Positions 6,714-9,488 of a DNA stretch of 9,488 bases are shown piece by piece (positions within the stretch are counted from its first letter, which is position 1; the number at the start of each line of letters is the position of its first letter). The notes beneath the pieces are model-generated. The model was not told where the DNA came from, did no database searches, and worked only from the letters and a program-made list of their open reading frames with translations. This stretch comes from an uncultured Pseudomonadaceae bacterium. Lineage in GTDB: Bacteria > Pseudomonadota > Gammaproteobacteria > Pseudomonadales > Pseudomonadaceae. The position numbers were made by a program, and so were the translations under genes. The stretch covers positions 1 through 9,488 of the forward strand of contig CANRHT010000073.1 in NCBI GenBank assembly GCA_947630465.1, read 5' to 3'.

Positions 6714-7655
6714 ATGACCGATTCTGCAAGTTTCACATCATTAAGCCACGAAGGTGTTTTAGCAGTCCGTGGTAGCGATGCAAAAGCGTTTCTGCAGGGT
6801 CAGATAACCTGCCACCTCGCTTATGTTAACGATCAACGCAGCAGTTTGGGTGCGCGCTGCACACCTAAAGGGCGCATGTTATCAAGTTTTCGTGTGCTTT
6901 TAGAAAATGATGGCTACTTATTAGCGATGGAGAAAGAAATCCTCATCGCTCAATTGGCAGAAATGCAAAAATACGCCGTATTTTCTAAATCCAAACTCAG
7001 TGATGACAGCGCACATTGGAGTCGTTTTGGTGTATACCAAGGCGACGCGGCATTAAGCGCGCTGGGCATTGATTTACCCAGCGAAATCAATAGCACCGTA
7101 CATCACAACCATATGATTGCGGTGCGCGTATCGGCGGATCTCACTGAACTCTGGTCAAAAAGTGATGAAGGCCCTTGCCTGCGCAAGCGTCTGCTGAACC
7201 TGTTACCCGAAGCGCCGTTAAATACATGGCAACTGGGCATGATTCGCAGCGGCATTGGCCATGTCAGCCCGGCCACCCGTGAGCAATTTATTCCGCAAAT
7301 GCTGAATTTACCGGCACTGGATGCCGTGAGCTTTAAAAAAGGCTGCTACACCGGCCAAGAAATCGTCGCACGCATGCAGTATCTGGGTAAGTTAAAGCGC
7401 CACATGTATCGCTTTCAATTGGCAGGCAACGACATCCCAGAACCCGGTACAGCGTTGTTTTCACCGGTACACTCAAGTGCAGTGGGTGAAGTGGTCAGCG
7501 CAGCACGCAGCGAACACGGTATTGAGCTACTCGCCACAGCACTCGATGACGCTGCGAGCGATGGCCGAATCTATTTAGATGGCAACGAAAACAACTTACT
7601 TGAGCAGCTCAGTATTCCTTATTCATTGGATACTGAACGCGAAATTTTACGCTAA
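6714..7655 (+). CDS. ygfZ: YgfZ, folate-binding protein for Fe-S cluster enzyme maintenance
   Basis: This 313-residue cytosolic protein is of the YgfZ/GcvT-like (COG0354) family. It uses tetrahydrofolate to support synthesis or repair of certain Fe-S enzymes such as the tRNA-modifying MiaB. The diagnostic motif KGCYTGQE is present at residues 209-216, with the essential cysteine at C211, followed by VARMQYLGKLKRHMYR. The N-terminal part has the family segments LAVRGSDAKAFLQGQ and LGARCTPKGRMLSSFRV. Length is close to E. coli YgfZ (326). The ATG at 6714 has only a weak ribosome site (GCGAG), but it gives the expected N-terminus and follows a good promoter. The gene is divergent from sdhE-ygfX, a conserved arrangement, and is followed by an HDOD gene 31 nt downstream that is probably cotranscribed. 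Confidence 0.95.
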   Translation: MTDSASFTSLSHEGVLAVRGSDAKAFLQGQITCHLAYVNDQRSSLGARCTPKGRMLSSFRVLLENDGYLLAMEKEILIAQLAEMQKYAVFSKSKLSDDSAHWSRFGVYQGDAALSALGIDLPSEINSTVHHNHMIAVRVSADLTELWSKSDEGPCLRKRLLNLLPEAPLNTWQLGMIRSGIGHVSPATREQFIPQMLNLPALDAVSFKKGCYTGQEIVARMQYLGKLKRHMYRFQLAGNDIPEPGTALFSPVHSSAVGEVVSAARSEHGIELLATALDDAASDGRIYLDGNENNLLEQLSIPYSLDTEREILR

Positions 7656-7686
7656 CTTATTTACACTTTTAATTAAGGAACTTGGT

Positions 7687-8526
7687 ATGGGGTCACTGGC
7701 CGAAACAGTCCAGAACGAACTACTTGATGCGATTGATAAGGATGAGCTGGTTTTACCCACCCTTCCAGAAGTTGCTTTACGTGTACGCGAAGCAGCTGAA
7801 GATCCAGATATTAGTATTCCGGTACTCAGCAAAGTGATTGGTAATGATGCAGCGCTCACGGCGCGCATTATTAAAGTGGTAAACAGCCCTCTTTTGCGTA
7901 CCAACAATGAAATCACTGACCTCAATATGGCCATCAGCCGTTTAGGTATCAATTACACATCCAACTTAGCAACAGGTTTAGCGATGGAACAAATGTTCCA
8001 AGCCACCTCGGATGTGATTGATGCCAAAATGCGCGATGTATGGAACAAAAGCACTGAAATTGCTGGTATTTGCCATGTGCTCTGCCGCCATTTTACTCGC
8101 CTCAAACCTGACCAAGCCACTTTAGCGGGCCTCGTGCATCAAATTGGTATTTTACCTATTTTGACCTATGCCGAAGAGAGCAACGCCCTGCTGAAAGACT
8201 CCATCAGCCTCAATCACATTATTGAGCGCATTCACCCCATTTTAGGTGAGCGTATTTTGCAAGCGTGGGATTTCCCTGAGCAGATCTGCGCCGTACCGGG
8301 TAACTACTTGGATTTTGGTCGCCAATCAGCATCAGTGGACTATGTGGATATTGTGCAGGTGGCGACATTGCAAACCTATGCCGACAGCACGCACCCACTT
8401 GGGCAAGTGGACTGGAGTCAGGTGCACGCCTTTGCACAGTTGGGCCTCGATGTACAAAGCCGTCTGGATGACGATGAGGATTTATCTGCCTCCATGGAAG
8501 CGGCAACACTGATGCTGCAAGGCTAA
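7687..8526 (+). CDS. HDOD-domain protein, probable signalling or regulatory protein
   Basis: This 279-residue protein consists mostly of one HDOD domain (about residues 20-220). It opens with LVLPTLPEVALRVREAAEDPDIS, followed by LSKVIGNDAALTARIIKVVNSPLL and INYTSNLATGLAM, all typical of the family. HDOD domains resemble HD phosphohydrolases but usually lack the metal ligands. Here the central motif reads HQIGILP (151-157), so the catalytic aspartate is replaced by Gln and activity is unlikely. No receiver, GGDEF or EAL domain is attached, and the C-terminus (about 255-279) is acidic. The ATG at 7687 was chosen because AAGGAAC ends 5 nt upstream. The frame is open further 5' but that part lies inside ygfZ. 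HDOD proteins act in various signalling and regulatory roles. The specific role here cannot be read from sequence. Cotranscription with ygfZ is likely. Confidence 0.9.
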   Translation: MGSLAETVQNELLDAIDKDELVLPTLPEVALRVREAAEDPDISIPVLSKVIGNDAALTARIIKVVNSPLLRTNNEITDLNMAISRLGINYTSNLATGLAMEQMFQATSDVIDAKMRDVWNKSTEIAGICHVLCRHFTRLKPDQATLAGLVHQIGILPILTYAEESNALLKDSISLNHIIERIHPILGERILQAWDFPEQICAVPGNYLDFGRQSASVDYVDIVQVATLQTYADSTHPLGQVDWSQVHAFAQLGLDVQSRLDDDEDLSASMEAATLMLQG

Positions 8527-8539
8527 TCACATACAGCCC

Positions 8540-8581
8540 GCAGCGTAACGCCCAGGTTTTTCGACTGAGACGTTACGCTGC
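8540..8581 (+). terminator. Stem-loop after the HDOD gene, possible terminator
   Basis: A perfect 11-bp inverted repeat (GCAGCGTAACG at 8540-8550, CGTTACGCTGC at 8571-8581) encloses a 20-nt loop, 13 nt after the HDOD stop. It is followed by TTTGAGTTGTTCT, which is only partly T-rich. A weak intrinsic terminator or an mRNA 3'-end stabiliser is the best reading. Confidence 0.45.
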
Positions 8582-8595
8582 TTTGAGTTGTTCTA

Positions 8596-8617
8596 AGTCG
8601 CTGCTCAAACAGCGACT
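8596..8617. repeat. Second stem-loop in the HDOD-ydhR intergenic region
   Basis: A perfect 8-bp inverted repeat (AGTCGCTG at 8596-8603, CAGCGACT at 8610-8617) has a 6-nt loop, CTCAAA. No T tract follows on either strand, so it is not a standard terminator. Its loop and right arm can also pair with 8577-8587, as described in the findings. Confidence 0.5.
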
Positions 8618-8673
8618 CTGACCATTGAGATTGTAATGTCTATCTATTTGCATTTTTTATATGGAGCCCAGTC

Positions 8674-8979
8674 ATGCTGACGCTATTGCAAATCGACTTC
8701 CCGTTTAACGGCCCCTTTGCCGAGAAGATGCACGAGGCTATGCAAGGTCTAGCTGAATCCATTATTCAAGAGCCGGGCTTAATTTGGAAAATCTGGACAG
8801 AAAATGCCAACACTCAAGAAGCGGGTGGTGTGTATTTGTTTACGGATGCAACGGCTGCACAACACTATTTAGACATGCACAGCGCACGTCTCACTGACAG
8901 CGGTGTCACCGGCATTCGCGCCAAACTCTTTTCTGTCAACGGCCCATTAAGTCAGATCTGCAAAGGACCTTTAGCATGA
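8674..8979 (+). CDS. ydhR: YdhR-family protein, putative monooxygenase of the dimeric alpha/beta-barrel fold
   Basis: This is a 101-residue protein, the same length as E. coli YdhR and clearly similar along its whole length. Segments LTLLQIDFPFNGPF, LAESIIQEPGLIWKIWTE, EAGGVYLFTD and GPLSQI match the E. coli pattern. The family has a ferredoxin-like, dimeric alpha/beta-barrel fold related to small antibiotic-biosynthesis monooxygenases. The enzymatic activity is putative and the physiological substrate is unknown. The start is supported by TGGAG (GGAG at 8663-8666) 7 nt before the ATG. Its stop overlaps the start of the following HNH gene by 4 nt, so the two are probably translated from one message. 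I find no strong promoter in the 147 nt upstream. A TTGAGA at 8625-8630 has no good -10 partner. Confidence 0.9.
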   Translation: MLTLLQIDFPFNGPFAEKMHEAMQGLAESIIQEPGLIWKIWTENANTQEAGGVYLFTDATAAQHYLDMHSARLTDSGVTGIRAKLFSVNGPLSQICKGPLA

Positions 8980-9332
8980 CCACCAGCAAACTCGATAAAA
9001 TCTTAGCCCAGTCTTATCAAGAACGTGAAAGTGGCTATCGTCATAAAGCGTTAAAAATGTACCCTCACTTTTGCGGTCGTTGCAGCCGTGAATTCAGCGG
9101 CAAAGGCCTCAGCGAGCTGACTGTACACCACCGCGATCATAATCACGATAACAACCCAAGTGACGGCTCAAACTGGGAGCTACTCTGCCTCTATTGCCAT
9201 GATAACGAGCATCAACGTCAAGTGGATATGCACTATCAAAAAGAAGAGCGCGCAGGTCAAAAAGGCCCACAGCAAACCTTTAAAGGCTTAGCCGGCTTAG
9301 CTGACTTATTAAAAAAACAAGACAGCGAGTAA
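8976..9332 (+). CDS. yajD: YajD-like HNH-motif protein, putative nuclease
   Basis: This 118-residue protein of the YajD type has an HNH nuclease core held by a CxxC pair. C33 and C36 (CGRC) and C71 and C74 (CLYC) would bind structural zinc. The HNH residues are carried by VHHRDHNHDNNP (H51, H52), N66 in GSNWELL, and H75/H79 in CHDNEH. The C-terminus is basic and charged with a short KGLAGLADLLKK tail (103-114). HNH proteins cut DNA or RNA. For YajD no substrate or cellular role is established, and it is not associated here with restriction or phage genes. The ATG at 8976 overlaps the ydhR stop (ATGA) and has AAAGGA at 8962-8967, 8 nt upstream. Confidence 0.9.
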   Translation: MTTSKLDKILAQSYQERESGYRHKALKMYPHFCGRCSREFSGKGLSELTVHHRDHNHDNNPSDGSNWELLCLYCHDNEHQRQVDMHYQKEERAGQKGPQQTFKGLAGLADLLKKQDSE

Positions 9333-9488
9333 ACACGGGGTTGACTGCCTCGCCGCCACATTGCACAGCCCGCCCTACTTGCTGGCAAAAAATGAATGAC
9401 AGCCGCTTAACGCCAAACTGAGCCCAGCAGTTCGGGGTTGAGCCGACAAAATCAGTCTTTTTTTGCTAGCTACTGCTCATTTCTGCAC
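9333..9488. other. Intergenic tail without a recognised gene
   Basis: No ORF with a credible start, ribosome site or family match is visible on either strand. A T7 run at 9458-9464 is preceded only by a 3-bp stem (GAC/GTC), so I do not call a terminator. A 9-nt direct repeat, CGGGGTTGA, occurs at 9336-9344 and 9433-9441, and AACTG/CAGTT (9416-9432) can form a short hairpin. Confidence 0.5.

Noticed and set aside
7579..7686. N-terminal extension of the HDOD protein by 36 codons
   Set aside because: It lies inside and past the end of ygfZ, its sequence is unlike the family, and the ATG at 7687 has a clear AAGGAAC ribosome site.
9445..9464. T7 run at the right end as an intrinsic terminator of ydhR-yajD
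   Set aside because: The only adjacent stem is 3 bp. The better AACTG/CAGTT hairpin is about 25 nt away from the T run.

Overview
This window looks like a chromosomal core locus from a gammaproteobacterium of the Pseudomonadaceae. The main reason is a complete algU-mucA-mucB-mucC(rseC)-mucD envelope-stress operon. Its products closely resemble the P. aeruginosa proteins, for example the MucA C-terminus and nearly all of AlgU. Base composition is roughly balanced between GC and AT, far below P. aeruginosa, which suggests a low-GC pseudomonad lineage. The genus is an inference only. I see no mobile element, tRNA, rRNA, CRISPR array or sign of recent transfer.

Layout. Positions 1-4071 on the minus strand hold, in transcription order, a short leader ORF (4071-4006), algU, mucA, mucB, rseC/mucC and mucD, which is cut by the left window edge. 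Upstream lies a convincing AlgU/sigma-E-type promoter (GGAACTT-N17-TCAATA, 4232-4203), implying autoregulation. Divergent from it is nadB (+, 4304-5932), L-aspartate oxidase. Its 3' end overlaps tail-to-tail with ygfX. The sdhE-ygfX pair (-, 6594-5901) is divergent from ygfZ (+, 6714-7655), as in E. coli. ygfZ has a good sigma-70-type promoter and is followed 31 nt later by an HDOD-domain gene. An intergenic region with two stem-loops (8540-8617) separates these from a ydhR-like gene and a yajD-like HNH gene, which overlap by 4 nt. The last 156 nt hold no gene I can support.

How the genes work together. AlgU is the extracytoplasmic stress sigma factor. MucA is its membrane anti-sigma factor, MucB guards MucA in the periplasm, RseC/MucC is an inner-membrane accessory protein, and MucD is a periplasmic protease/chaperone that lowers the stress signal. 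nadB (flavoenzyme of NAD synthesis), sdhE (FAD attachment to succinate dehydrogenase) and ygfZ (folate-dependent Fe-S protein maintenance) are housekeeping redox-cofactor genes.

The most interesting observation is the 21-codon, cysteine-rich leader ORF. It has a strong Shine-Dalgarno sequence and its stop codon overlaps the algU start (ATGA). Nearby GGA motifs suggest translational coupling and possible RsmA/CsrA control of the stress sigma factor. This is analogous to, but not visibly homologous with, the E. coli rpoE leader peptide RseD.
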